A DNA stretch of 64,000 nucleotides, from NCBI GenBank assembly GCA_003868215.1, contig QWDQ01000063.1, positions 1-64,000 on the forward strand, given 5' to 3'. The position numbers and the translations under genes were made by a program. Shown here one piece after another: positions 11,725 to 21,458 of the stretch. The stretch is from Pseudophaeomoniella oleicola (taxonomy: Eukaryota; Ascomycota; Eurotiomycetes; Phaeomoniellales; Phaeomoniellaceae). How positions within the stretch are numbered: the stretch's first letter is position 1; the number at the start of each line of letters is the position of its first letter. Below the pieces are notes generated by a model. The model ran no database searches. It saw only the letters and a program-made list of their open reading frames with translations, and was not told the origin of the DNA.

Positions 11725-12156
11725 CGAGAAGATGAAAAGCTGTTCCCTAAAATGGTTGTGCTCCTCTAGATCTCTAGGTTTTACTTTGACTGCTATGCCT
11801 ATGCGCCTCAGTACTCTGTATGCGTCCCTTGAGCAGACAGTTGAGGATTGCAAGTTCCGAGGTGTTTATAATTGCTCGGAGGCGCAACCAATCAGCACAT
11901 TCAATTTGCGGAGAGCTCAGCGGCCCCCCAAGTACGGGCTACGGCAGCTCTAAGGACAATAGTGTAAGCTTAAAACACTTGGATCTATGAACCCTTCCGA
12001 CGTCAGTAACTCTCGTCAATAAACACCGTGTCGCATGCTTTTGTTCATTTCAATTTCCACAAATTACGATGTCTTTAACGCTGTAATGATGTTAGGAAGT
12101 ACTTCGTGCTATTAGGGCGTAGTAAGACACATCGATTCTCTCAAAGAAGCCATAGT
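11725..12156. other. Divergent promoter region, Med7 / PAP2 phosphatase
   Basis: No gene seen in this 432-base gap between two divergently transcribed genes. An open frame from 12106 runs into the phosphatase but begins with GTG, so it is taken as 5' UTR. Confidence 0.55.
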
Positions 12157-13083
12157 ATGGCTCATACCGGTGGTATCGGTGCTTCAGCCTTGCGTTTCTG
12201 GTCGAGATCATATGCACCGGACTATGTTGGCGTCGCGCTGTTGACGACCGCTTATATCTTGCTGGGCCTTTTTGTCACTCCTTTCCACCGCCTTTTCAGT
12301 CTCTCCGACATCTCAAAGTCCTATCCTCATGCGCTTCACGAACGTGTACCTGTTGTCTGGAACATCATCTACGCTGGCGTTGCCCCATTGGGGTTCTTGA
12401 TTCTTTGGTCGATCATCGCTCGACCGCCATTCCACAAATCCCATGTTACAATCCTAGGTCTTCTCATATCCCTCGCGCTCTCGTCCTTCATTACGGATGT
12501 TATCAAGAATGCCGCAGGACGGCCGCGGCCGGATCTACTTAGCAGATGCAAGCCGAAAGAAGGTACGCCTGCGAGCACTTTGGTGGACATTTCCGTATGC
12601 ACGGAAACCGACCATCACACACTTCACGACGGGTGGAGGTCATTCCCTAGTGGACACAGCAGCTTCTCTTTCTCGGGTTTAGGCTATCTGTCGCTGTTCC
12701 TTGCTGGACAACTACAAATATTCCGACCTCACTCACACCTCGCAGGGGTACTCGCCGTCTTAGCCCCTCTACTGGGAGCCGCACTGATCGCCATGTCGAG
12801 GCTAGAAGATTACAGGCACGATGTCTGGGACGTCACCGCCGGCAGTCTCCTCGGCATCCTCGTCGCATGGTTCAGTTATCGCAGATATTACCCAAGCCTG
12901 AGGAAGCGAGGTTGCGACGAGCCATACCCGAGTCGTGCAGAGCTCAGCCGCAAAACGGCAATCAGCGAAGGCAAACGGAGAGATGAGGAATTGGGCCCAG
13001 ATGACTTTGAGCTTGATAGTGATGAGGAAGGGGTGGAGTCTATGCCGTTGGCACACATCAACGGTCCTACGGCACTAGGGTGA
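12157..13083 (+). CDS. PAP2-family lipid phosphate phosphatase (Dpp1/Lpp1 type)
   Basis: Membrane phosphatase likely acting on phosphatidate, diacylglycerol pyrophosphate or related lipids. Single exon, 308 residues from the first true ATG. The three PAP2 motifs are all present: K-x6-RP as KNAAGRPRP, PSGH as FPSGHSSFS, and SR-x5-H-x3-D as SRLEDYRHDVWD. About six hydrophobic segments fit the family topology, with the active site between segments 3 and 5. The C-terminal tail is charged and acidic, probably cytosolic. Lipid substrate cannot be told from sequence. Confidence 0.92.
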   Translation: MAHTGGIGASALRFWSRSYAPDYVGVALLTTAYILLGLFVTPFHRLFSLSDISKSYPHALHERVPVVWNIIYAGVAPLGFLILWSIIARPPFHKSHVTILGLLISLALSSFITDVIKNAAGRPRPDLLSRCKPKEGTPASTLVDISVCTETDHHTLHDGWRSFPSGHSSFSFSGLGYLSLFLAGQLQIFRPHSHLAGVLAVLAPLLGAALIAMSRLEDYRHDVWDVTAGSLLGILVAWFSYRRYYPSLRKRGCDEPYPSRAELSRKTAISEGKRRDEELGPDDFELDSDEEGVESMPLAHINGPTALG

Positions 13084-13543
13084 TAGCTTAAGGGGTACGC
13101 TATAGCAACGAATCTATATATAAATCTGTTGATGTCCATGAATCCTCATCCTTGTTCCATCCTCCCACATCCCAGACACAGTATCCTCCTCATCTTCATC
13201 TTCCCTCTCTTTCACTTCCACTCCATCCCTCTACCACACACACATTCACCTACCAGAACAGTTGTCCTGCTCCCACATCTTTCCAGGGCAACGCTTATAT
13301 CTATAGTATCTGCACTTCAGGTACGAGGTTGTGGGACCGATGAGTTACAGTACTGTAGAGGACATGAGTGACTTTGTATTTAGGTTGTAGGACGTGTGAT
13401 AAGTGTATGCATGGAATGGTGGTGTGTTACACGAAAAGAAGCTCGGACCGTATCTTATATGTATTTCTTATCTTGACTTGATTGACTGAATATTCAAAAA
13501 TATATGAGAAAAGACGTAAAAAAAAACAGGACAGTTCCTTAAA
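13084..13543. other. Convergent intergenic region
   Basis: Lies between the 3' ends of the phosphatase and the membrane-protein gene. It is pyrimidine-rich on the plus strand (about 13140-13240). No gene or RNA seen. Confidence 0.55.
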
Positions 13544-15334
13544 TCACGGGCTGTCCAGTTGCGTTGTTACTGCTTTCCAAGTATAGTATGCTCGTGCGAC
13601 GCGCTCCCACGACGTCGTCGACGAATTTCTTGCTCCAAACGAGTCCATCTCTTCTTGTTCTTCTTCTTCTTCATCATCATCATCATCATCTTCTCCTTCC
13701 CTGTCCCCCTTATCGTCATGATGATCACGACGACGACGAAAACATACTCCCGCAATTAACGACGACGACGACCAGAGCACCTTCGCCAAAGTCCCTGCGC
13801 CGAGCACGAACGGGATCAATTGTCCGACGGACCAGAACCCTTGCAGGTTGTGAACATGGTTCCAACGCAGCGTGAGTTCGACGGCGAGTATTTGGCCGAT
13901 GATAAGGTGGAAGGAGAAGATGGACCAGGGAAGCCAGTGTTTGAGGGGCCAGGTGGAGGGTTGGCGGGTGAGGCGGATGCGGTAGATGGTGTACATGGAT
14001 TGCCAGGTCGGTAGTAGTAGTGGTGCTACTGCTGCTGTTGATGATGACGATGGTGGGTTCGCGTCATTGTGGAATGCTTGCCTAAGAGTGGTATGGATGA
14101 TTGGGATGAAGTCGACGAAGTGGTATTTGCGGAGTTGCACGTAATGGTTGATGACAGTGATGAGTAGATGGAATGAAGGGCGGTTATTGGGTGAGAACAG
14201 AACAAGCCGCAGGACGGAAGAAAGAGTGCAGAATATGTATGGGAGATTGGGTATGTAGCACACGACTTTGCCTCGCAGAAGCCGTAACTGGTGCGGCCGC
14301 AGCTTGGATTGCTCAGCTGGAAGACTCTTGTGTATCTGGTCCAAGAGTCGGTCCGCCATCAGAATGTCAGAGCTGCTAACAGGTGTCAGGTCACCACCAC
14401 CCGCCCTGTGCTCGATGGTTGAGACCGATTTGAGTCCATCCAAAGAGATCATGGTCTGATAATCCGCCTGTCTGTCGCTCTTTTGAAGTGCTGATTTTCT
14501 GACAGAGATATAGTCGGGAAAGGAGGCGGGGAGGGACGAGCGTCGGCGGATCAGTTGTGAATTCTCACTTCGTTCCGCGCTGGTCCGTTCCTTGAGGTCG
14601 ACGATAAGGTTACGTTTGAAGGAAGGTGGAAACGTCCGTCCAGCGAGCCAATCGACATACAGGTCTATATGGCTGGGCGTCTTCAACGGAACCGAAATGA
14701 TCAGAGTAAAGACCGAGAAGACCTTATGCGCTTGCCGCAGTCCGCCATACAGATCTAACTTTGCCAAAAAATAGCCATATGTTCCGCACGGGGTCTTCTG
14801 CATCAGGTCGAGCCCATACCACCAGAACCAGAAGTTGTAGATGAGTGCCGCGAGCCCGACGATCTCAGCCATCAACTTCTGTTCGACGGAGATGTACCAT
14901 TTGCGCTTGCTGAATTGAGACACGTCAAGACTCCCGATCAGTCTCGTTGCAAGTACGATCTGGAAGAGGACGAACGCTTCGGCAGCGTAGTTGTTCTGAT
15001 GGTCAGCCGATAGGACGAAGAGGCCCACGAACATCGCGAGGAGGAAAAGCGTGTTGACGGAGCGGAGGACACGGCCTTCATGGACAACAAAGTATGTGCC
15101 AATCCAGACCGCCAGAGCTTGACAATAATAGCCGAGGCGTATACCCAACCCGTACAGGTCGGAATTCCCTTGAAAGCCGCATGTCTTCACATCTGTTGCT
15201 CTTTTGAGAAGGTCTCCCTGAGTCGAAGTATTGTGTATCGTATGTGTCGCTGTCTCTACAGGCGATGCATGTGCTCGCTCCACAAGGACGGTTAGAGTGA
15301 AGACGATCAGAAGAAAATGAATCATGTTATACAT
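13544..15334 (-). CDS. Multi-pass membrane protein of unknown function
   Basis: Single-exon frame of 596 residues from the ATG at 15334 (a second Met is three codons in). A signal-like hydrophobic start (IHFLLIVFTLTVLVERAHA) is followed by a cysteine-containing segment with NSDLYGLGIRLG, a motif I associate with fungal membrane proteins of unknown role. Several hydrophobic helices occur before and after a central loop with Arg/Ser/Glu-rich sequence. The C-terminal part has a run of Asp and Glu (13655-13700) coded by trinucleotide repeats. No enzyme motif is visible. It may be a plasma-membrane or secretory-pathway protein. Confidence 0.75.
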   Translation of the reverse strand: MYNMIHFLLIVFTLTVLVERAHASPVETATHTIHNTSTQGDLLKRATDVKTCGFQGNSDLYGLGIRLGYYCQALAVWIGTYFVVHEGRVLRSVNTLFLLAMFVGLFVLSADHQNNYAAEAFVLFQIVLATRLIGSLDVSQFSKRKWYISVEQKLMAEIVGLAALIYNFWFWWYGLDLMQKTPCGTYGYFLAKLDLYGGLRQAHKVFSVFTLIISVPLKTPSHIDLYVDWLAGRTFPPSFKRNLIVDLKERTSAERSENSQLIRRRSSLPASFPDYISVRKSALQKSDRQADYQTMISLDGLKSVSTIEHRAGGGDLTPVSSSDILMADRLLDQIHKSLPAEQSKLRPHQLRLLRGKVVCYIPNLPYIFCTLSSVLRLVLFSPNNRPSFHLLITVINHYVQLRKYHFVDFIPIIHTTLRQAFHNDANPPSSSSTAAVAPLLLPTWQSMYTIYRIRLTRQPSTWPLKHWLPWSIFSFHLIIGQILAVELTLRWNHVHNLQGFWSVGQLIPFVLGAGTLAKVLWSSSSLIAGVCFRRRRDHHDDKGDREGEDDDDDDEEEEEQEEMDSFGARNSSTTSWERVARAYYTWKAVTTQLDSP

Positions 15335-16303
15335 CGGAGACAATAGAAACAGAGAAGCTCAACCAGCAGCACGGGAAAGAGGATGGCATAGCACGAATTG
15401 GCAATGGAACAAGCACCATCACTGCATTTCACAGAGTTGAACAGTACCTGTGTGTATATGAATAGCAGTGAATCAATGCAGCATCGAAGTGGCTGAATCA
15501 GACTTGAGAAGACTACCTCGTCAATGCATGCCTGATAAAGAAGTAGGCTGACGTCGAGGAGCCTTGTATCGCAAAGCGGCTATGCTGGCGGCAATGCAGG
15601 ATCGACTTGCCGCGGTGTGTGTGTGTGTGTGGATTGCTTGCGATATCCCCTCAGGTACCAATCTGCTATATGAGGACGCATACTTCTCGAGAAGTTCTGA
15701 AATACAAACGACCTGCTAACCCTCTCTCGGTTTTTGAACTTTTCGAAGACGAGCATTGAATTTTCGATGTAGACTTCGTTTTCCTCTCTTGGAATGCCTC
15801 AGAGAAGAAACGGAACAAAACAGATCAGCCCCTAAAATTGGATCCATTCGCAAGCCACACACCATGACGTTGGGGTGGAGAAAAATGGTAGCGTCAAACA
15901 AGGACGTCGATGGACCTTCGACAAGGGTACGGCGCCAGCAAGCAGGGCGGGTAGGACATCGCGATCGGCTGGGGGATATAATTATTACTTCTGGACATAT
16001 AAAGGTGTGTATACAACTTCTCAACTTCAACTCTGAGAGTCAGGCATTTCATCGAACCAACTGCTGCTCTTCAACTTGCATATATATTCTTCCCTCTCTG
16101 TGCAGTATACCAATCAAACAGGTGAAGATACCTTACTCCCACGTATTATTTGCGCCTGTCCATCGAGTACTAACAAACGGCTCATGACAGGTGTTGACCG
16201 CCGAACCTACGATATACAATATATTGTAAATAAGTCCCCTCGACTGTACATTCACTTCCACCGCCTTCTCCGTCGGGATCGATAGCAAAAACTTGTCGTG
16301 AAG
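15335..16303. other. Promoter and 5' UTR of the cysteine-rich mini-gene; otherwise no gene
   Basis: A (GT)n run lies at about 15617-15631. A TATAAA box stands at 15998-16003. A well-formed intron appears at 16122-16190: GTGAAG donor, TACTAAC-type branch at 16168-16174 and ACAG acceptor. It ends about 115 bases before the start codon at 16304, so it would be a 5' UTR intron of the small gene. Confidence 0.5.
15998..16003 (+). promoter_or_regulatory. TATA box, probable promoter of the cysteine-rich gene
   Basis: TATAAA inside CATATAAAGG, about 300 bases upstream of the small coding frame and about 120 upstream of the candidate 5' UTR intron. Confidence 0.4.
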
Positions 16304-16447
16304 ATGGGTCTTCCAAGTTCCTCCGCCAGTTCCGTCACTACTACGGTATCCAAGCCGATCAAGTCGGCGACAACAAGGCCATGCTTCGGCTGCGACTGCT
16401 GTGACACCGAATGCGACTGCTGTATTATTCCTTGCACGGTGATGTGA
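16304..16447 (+). CDS. 47-residue cysteine-rich protein, metallothionein-like
   Basis: A short frame beginning MGLPSS and ending IIPCTVM. The first 26 residues are Ser/Thr/Lys-rich without Cys. The last part packs eight Cys in 18 residues in the near-symmetric pattern C-x2-C-x-CC-x3-C-x-CC-x3-C. The DNA shows why: a 12-base word coding C-D-C-C occurs twice, nine bases apart. No signal peptide or membrane helix is seen, so it is probably intracellular. Dense CxC and CC pairs suggest soft-metal binding (Cu, Zn or Cd), but it is not a copy of the classical short fungal metallothioneins I know. A TATA box and a clean 5' UTR intron upstream support a real gene. A chance frame cannot be excluded. 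Confidence 0.5.
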   Translation: MGLPSSSASSVTTTVSKPIKSATTRPCFGCDCCDTECDCCIIPCTVM

Positions 16448-17357
16448 GAGCGATGGTATAAAACAACGTCAGCTATATACATATGGGGTTCTGAAATGGA
16501 AAATCTCGTTGAAATACATATATTGTTTTGTTTGTGGCAATGAGGCAAGGGTAGCGGGTTGGACGTGTACAATGATGAGATGTGATGATGATATGGAATC
16601 TACATACATTTGCAGATGCAGATGCTTGGAATATACTGCTGCTTTTTCCTATTATCGTTACTTTTCCTGGCGATACCGGTACAGCATTGTGAAGTAACAT
16701 ATAACAAGGTCTATGCTTTTCTATTACTTTGTTGAGTGAAGAATAATATTCCCATGAAGGCACATCAATTACCGTAAGGACCACTTCTACACAGTGAACT
16801 CTTGAACCTGCAGCTTCTACATACTATGAGATAAGAGTTCATTCAGCGAGTACATTGTTGATTCTCAGCATGCGGCTGATACAATAAAGTGATTCTAGCA
16901 TCTAGATTAGGCGGTCAAGGATGTAATCTAAGCTTCTATCTTGTGCTCTTCTTCCCTTCGGTCAAATCATAATCAAACATTTGGCTGAAATCTCTCATCA
17001 TTCCTCAGGATAAAGCAATCACGAACAACAACAGTTGAGGATACGATACCATACTCTTCTGCTTCTTCATCTTCACCCCGCTTTCGGTCGGCAAATACTC
17101 TATTGCCAGTTTCCGGTTCGCGGAGAAATCCAACTCCTTTTGTTAATATATCATAGATTGGTTTTTTCAGGCCTGGCCATTCGATGAAAAAAAGAGAACG
17201 AGCATGCGTTTCGAATACAGTACAGAACGACGGAAATTAATGTTCAGTGGTCTTTGTTTTCGTATATAATGTAGTTGGACCCCTACTAAAGGTGAGTGAT
17301 GGTGTTCAGAAGAGGCCGAATTACGGGCTGTGAGAATGTGGTGCATATCTTGACAAT
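16448..17357. other. Intergenic region, no gene seen
   Basis: Only short frames without family resemblance. It contains the 3' region of the cysteine-rich gene and the promoter of the carboxylesterase. Confidence 0.55.
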
Positions 17358-19019
17358 ATGGTGCTTTTCTCTTTGATCGGCCTGCTCTTGGTCTGTCGTG
17401 CGGTTGCAAATGCGGATAACTCACCTCTCTATGGCAGGGCTACTAATCCCCCAGAGCAGCCCATCGCGAATCTGACTTATGGCACGTTTGAAGGTCGATA
17501 CTCGTCAACGTACAACATCACTTATTTCCGGAAGATTCCCTTTGCAGCGCCTCCCGTGGGTGTCAATCGTTTCCGTGCTCCGCAACCAGTACTCGCGATC
17601 ACGGATGGGATCTATGATTCGGACCAGCCGTATGACATGTGCCCGCAACGCACGGTCAATGGATCCGAGGACTGTCTGTACCTTGGACTCTTCTCGCGCC
17701 CCTGGAATGAAGGCCAAACTTTGCGCCCGGTCGTTGTCAACTTCTACGGCGGCGCTTACATCGAGGGAGGTGGGAGCTTCAGCATCCCGCCCGCGACCTT
17801 CCCAGTTCTGAACGTTTCCACGGAGAACGACTATGTGATGGTCGCGCCGAATTATCGGGTCAATGCTTTCGGATTCCTTCCTGGGAGGGAAGTTGCAGAG
17901 GATCCAGACAGCGACCTCAACGTAGGGCTGTTGGATCAGCATGCGGTGCTGAGGTGGGTAAATGAAAACATCCACGCTTTTGGTGGTGATAACGCAGACG
18001 TTACGATATGGGGTCAATCCGCAGGAGCAGGCAGCGTCGTTGCTCAGTCGATTGCCAACACGACGTATCAACGAGGCCTGATCACCAGAGCCCTCGCTAG
18101 TTCTCCATTCTGGGCCAAGACATACCACTATGACAGCGCAGAGGCTGAGGCCGTATACCAAAATTTTGCCACTCGCGCTGGTTGTTCCGGTACCAACAGT
18201 CTCGCGTGCTTGAAAGCTGCTGATATCCAGACCTTACGCACGGCAGCCTTGGCAGTCTCAGGAAGTCATACCTTCAACACGAGTTCTTATACTTGGGCCC
18301 CTGTTATTGGGGACGAGTTCCTTCCTCTTCCGCTTTCACAGGCCAGCGCATCCATTAGAGCCAACGTCGGGTCAGCGTGGGGAATGTACAACCTCCACGA
18401 AGGCAACAACTTTATTCCCGCAGGTCTCTCCTCGGCGTCAATAAATCCATCGGCACCTCCCGGCAGCAGTCACACCTTCAACTCCAGCCTCGCATCATTC
18501 AACTCCTGGGTTCGCGGCTTCCTTCCCTCCCTAACGCAGACACAACTCAATGAACTTCTCGAAACCCACTACCCACCCACCGGCAGCGCCGAAGCCCTTT
18601 CAAGCTATGATGACACGTACACGCGTGCTAGCCTGATATACCGCGACAGCGTCCTCGCCTGTCCCGCATACTGGCTCGCATCCTCCGCCGCCGAAGCCGG
18701 CTACGTGGGCGAATACACGATCGCACCTGCCCAGCACGGCAGCGACACCCAGTACTGGAACCTGGTCAACAGCGTGCAACAAACCGATCCGCTGATCTAC
18801 GACGGATACACGGGCGCGTTTGCGAGTTTCTTTGACACGGGCGATCCGAACGCGCATAAACTCACCAACGGGGCCCAAGCTGGCGTGCCGACGCTGGGTA
18901 GTGGTAGTGGTGCAGAGGAATTTGTCATTGCGAGTACCGGTTTCACAACGACGGGCATCAGTCAATTGGAAAGCAGATGTAATTTCTGGATGAGCGTGGC
19001 CGGGAACATACCTATCTGA
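17358..19019 (+). CDS. Secreted type-B carboxylesterase/lipase
   Basis: Alpha/beta-hydrolase of the cholinesterase-like family, expected to cut carboxylic esters outside the cell. Single exon, 553 residues. A signal peptide covers about residues 1-19 (VLFSLIGLLLVCRAVANA). The nucleophile elbow is GQSAGAGSV. The catalytic His is probably in APAQHGSD near the C-terminus, and the acid residue is likely in the IGDEFLP region. SEDCLYL is the second family signature. The oxyanion segment reads YGGAYIEGGG where most members have HGGG. Many N-glycosylation sites fit secretion. Confidence 0.9.
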   Translation: MVLFSLIGLLLVCRAVANADNSPLYGRATNPPEQPIANLTYGTFEGRYSSTYNITYFRKIPFAAPPVGVNRFRAPQPVLAITDGIYDSDQPYDMCPQRTVNGSEDCLYLGLFSRPWNEGQTLRPVVVNFYGGAYIEGGGSFSIPPATFPVLNVSTENDYVMVAPNYRVNAFGFLPGREVAEDPDSDLNVGLLDQHAVLRWVNENIHAFGGDNADVTIWGQSAGAGSVVAQSIANTTYQRGLITRALASSPFWAKTYHYDSAEAEAVYQNFATRAGCSGTNSLACLKAADIQTLRTAALAVSGSHTFNTSSYTWAPVIGDEFLPLPLSQASASIRANVGSAWGMYNLHEGNNFIPAGLSSASINPSAPPGSSHTFNSSLASFNSWVRGFLPSLTQTQLNELLETHYPPTGSAEALSSYDDTYTRASLIYRDSVLACPAYWLASSAAEAGYVGEYTIAPAQHGSDTQYWNLVNSVQQTDPLIYDGYTGAFASFFDTGDPNAHKLTNGAQAGVPTLGSGSGAEEFVIASTGFTTTGISQLESRCNFWMSVAGNIPI

Positions 19020-19382
19020 AGACAAAACAGAAATAGAAACAGAAAATCGTGAAGAGGATAGCTCTGAAAAAAGAATGTTCAGGAACTGCAGGAGAAAACA
19101 CCTCTGCGCTCTACCAAAATCATATTTGTATATGTAATTAGAGAGACTGCTTACCTCAGTAAATGAATGCATTGCTGATGGTTTAAACTAGGATCGAGCC
19201 CAGAGAACACATGAACCTTTGATACGAGCAAGCAAGCAACGACAGAATTAATCAATTTAAATAAATAATTAATTAGTTAGTTCTTCTTCTCTTGAAAGAA
19301 AAAAGAAAGACAATCAAGACGATCTATATATCTACACACACTTCCCTTCCCCTTCCCCTTTCCCACCTCATCTCCCTCCATT
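19020..19382. other. Convergent 3' region
   Basis: Gap between the carboxylesterase end and the minus-strand small gene. It contains an AT-rich patch (19250-19280) and a CCCTTCC pyrimidine run (19340-19370). No gene seen. Confidence 0.5.
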
Positions 19383-19649
19383 CTACTTCGCAACAGCATC
19401 CAACCCCCTCGCGATCTCATTCTCGCCCTTCGCCACGACCCCCTGGTTCTTCGCTTCGCCCTGCTTGTCGCCGAACGCGGCGTCGACGGCGGAGTTGACG
19501 TTGCCGCGGAGGTCTTCGCCGACGCCGTGGACGCCTTTGACGGTGTCTTTGATTGAGGTGCCGATGCTGGAGCCGGTGTTTGGGGTGGTGGTGGAGGAAG
19601 AGGTGGAGGTGGTAGAGGGGGTTGTGGTGGTGTCGTGGTGGGAGGACAT
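19383..19649 (-). CDS. Small conserved fungal protein, stress type
   Basis: 88 residues. The first 35 are mostly Thr and Ser. The rest (SIKDTVKGVHGVGEDLRGN..., ending GLDAVAK) is amphipathic and resembles a small protein widespread in filamentous fungi with the core VHG.GE..RGN.N..VD..FGD..GEAKN. Function is unknown; such hydrophilic proteins often rise under stress or starvation, which is family lore rather than something seen here. No signal peptide. Codons are strongly GC-biased at the third position, unlike the surrounding gap. Confidence 0.75.
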   Translation of the reverse strand: MSSHHDTTTTPSTTSTSSSTTTPNTGSSIGTSIKDTVKGVHGVGEDLRGNVNSAVDAAFGDKQGEAKNQGVVAKGENEIARGLDAVAK

Positions 19650-19966
19650 GGTTTTGGTGATTTTTGATTGATTGATTGTTTGGATGGGTAGGAGTCTTTT
19701 GGTTTTGTTTGGTATGAGTCTTGAGTTCAGATATGAAAAACAAGAAGAAGTAATCCAACTATGATGTTCACTGTGTGATGCTGATTCTTATATGCAGAAT
19801 ATTATCCATGCGATCCGAAGTACCTCAAAAGTTGATATATGAATGATGTCATATTGACAACAAATAAATTTACAGCAACGGAAGTAGATCATCTACCGGG
19901 AACATTACATGCCATTTTTGCTGTGGCATTGTCATCACGACAACAAACATCCCTGATCTATATTGA
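19650..19966. other. Short intergenic region, no gene seen
   Basis: Promoter side of the small stress-type gene and 3' end of the tail-anchored protein gene. No RNA or repeat recognised. Confidence 0.5.
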
Positions 19967-21016
19967 TCATTTAACAGCTGAGATTATTCCTGCAATGGAT
20001 TGAACCAACCCAAAGAAGAGAGACAGCGAAATTGCAGTGACGGCTAGCCAGAATGTCCAGAATCGATTCGTGTCTCTCCTGTCATGTACCCATTGGCGAA
20101 GACGAACAGGTGTCGTCCCATCATATGCTAGTTGGATAAGCCGCAGGCGCTCTCGCCAGTACTGGTACTCGTCTAGATTGCGTGAAAGGCTGCGTGCGAT
20201 ACCTGTCTCGATGTCGACATCTGCACGCTTTCGGACACGCCGGTGCCACCTCCTTCCACTCGGTTCCCCATCTGGGAACAACAGTGCCATTGTCTGGGCG
20301 GTCTCTCGAAGGAGCCCGATCGGAAACACGCTGAGTACAGTCTCGATCAGTCCATCTTCTTACATACCGTCCGCGAAAACTTACCATGTATCGACATCAT
20401 TTCGCCTTCCTAGGAAGCTTGCATGCTTGAAAATATATAACTCAGAACTCCTGGCGTCCAGGCGTAAGTGCTCATCAAGGTAGCTCGTCCAAACCAGATC
20501 GATGCCAGCAATTTTGTTCAAAGTGTAGGCATTGAACGATAGATGTACCCTTGAAGTGGGTTGTCCATAGCAGGAAGAGCTGATTGGGAATTGCTCTGCT
20601 ACGAAGTCTTTGACTGACTGATGAGCTGCCCATGATCGGGTCCGTACCATTGCCCATAACGCGACAGCAAATTGGAGAGCGCTGTGGACATTTTCATTGT
20701 TGGGAACGATTAGCCACCTTGGTTGCTTGCTGATAAGCTCGCCACACAATTCAGTAAGAGCTTTCTCGGGACACCTCTTCACCAAGTCGATCAGTTCGCA
20801 AACATCATTATGTGTGCCCGGTCGTATATGTGCGAAGTTCAACGAAGTTGATAAAGCATTGTAGTGATCGAGGTAGATATGCTTGGTGGTGGAATCCTTG
20901 CGGGTTGGTGACCATTGACTGCCCCATCCCCATATTCTCTCCACAAGAGCTCTTTGGAGCTCCATTTCATCCTGACCTCGACGATCATCAAATTGTTGCT
21001 CCAAGGGACTAATCAT
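19967..21016 (-). CDS. Fungal accessory protein with C-terminal membrane anchor
   Basis: Two exons, 21016-20385 and 20330-19967 (331 residues). The 54-nt intron (20331-20384) is required to reach the conserved FP-x2-LL-x-ET...LLFPD segment. The rest contains LDEHLRLD....LYIFKHASFL and one C-terminal hydrophobic helix after RFWTFWL. This layout fits a large, often amplified Pezizomycotina family of unknown function. No catalytic motif is seen; the body should face the cytosol. The frame 21256-21047 upstream is in the same reading frame and protein-like, ends in one TGA, and may be a first exon (see findings). The gene is divergent from the protease-Zn2Cys6 gene. Confidence 0.7.
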
Positions 21017-21046
21017 GGTGTCCTTGATGGCTTCTAATCGAATAGA

Positions 21047-21256
21047 TCAATCTATAGGTTCTACGAGCAAAATGGCCTCTGTTACATCTCCAGACTCATT
21101 CAGCGTCAGTCTTACCATCCGTGTACCATATGCCTCTACAATGTATGAATCCTGGTCTGGGTGGCGCACACAGCCACCCACTCGATGCAAGGCTGCGGGA
21201 TAGGCTGACTGCAAGGCCTCTTGGTTGGATGTTCGCCAACTCCAGGCTGAGAGCAT
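21047..21256 (-). other. Possible 5' exon or broken start of the membrane-anchored gene
   Basis: An ATG-started frame of 69 residues (MLSAWSWRT...) ends in TGA ten codons before the ATG at 21016, in the same phase. Its sequence (HPDQDSYIVEAYGTRMVRLTL) reads like folded protein rather than spacer. In-frame introns that skip the TGA can be drawn, for example GTAAGA near 21113 to an AAG acceptor just before 21022, but none is clearly best. Confidence 0.4.
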
Positions 21257-21458
21257 GTTGCGACATCTTCAACCATGCCTATCTCCCATACTGTTTGAAC
21301 TTTTTAGTATCATCTTCGAACTCCGTTGCATCATCTTGGCCTGGTAGCGGTCGGATCTCTCGCCGCATCTGCATGTACTAATATCTACCTTGAGACAGCG
21401 TTTCTCCCACCACGCCGACTACCTTCTCCCACCATTAGTCTGACGACGGTACTGATAT

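Noticed and set aside
13559-13875. Plus-strand frames rich in His, Leu and Arg
   Set aside because: Antisense shadow of the acidic repeat tail of the membrane-protein gene.
19292-19671. Plus-strand frames opposite the small stress-type gene
   Set aside because: Shadows caused by GC-rich wobble positions; composition biased and no family.
19967-21016. NLR (NACHT or NB-ARC) gene in the accessory block
   Set aside because: No P-loop of the GxxxxGKS type is present in the three genes; the block is only NLR-like in its choice of modules.
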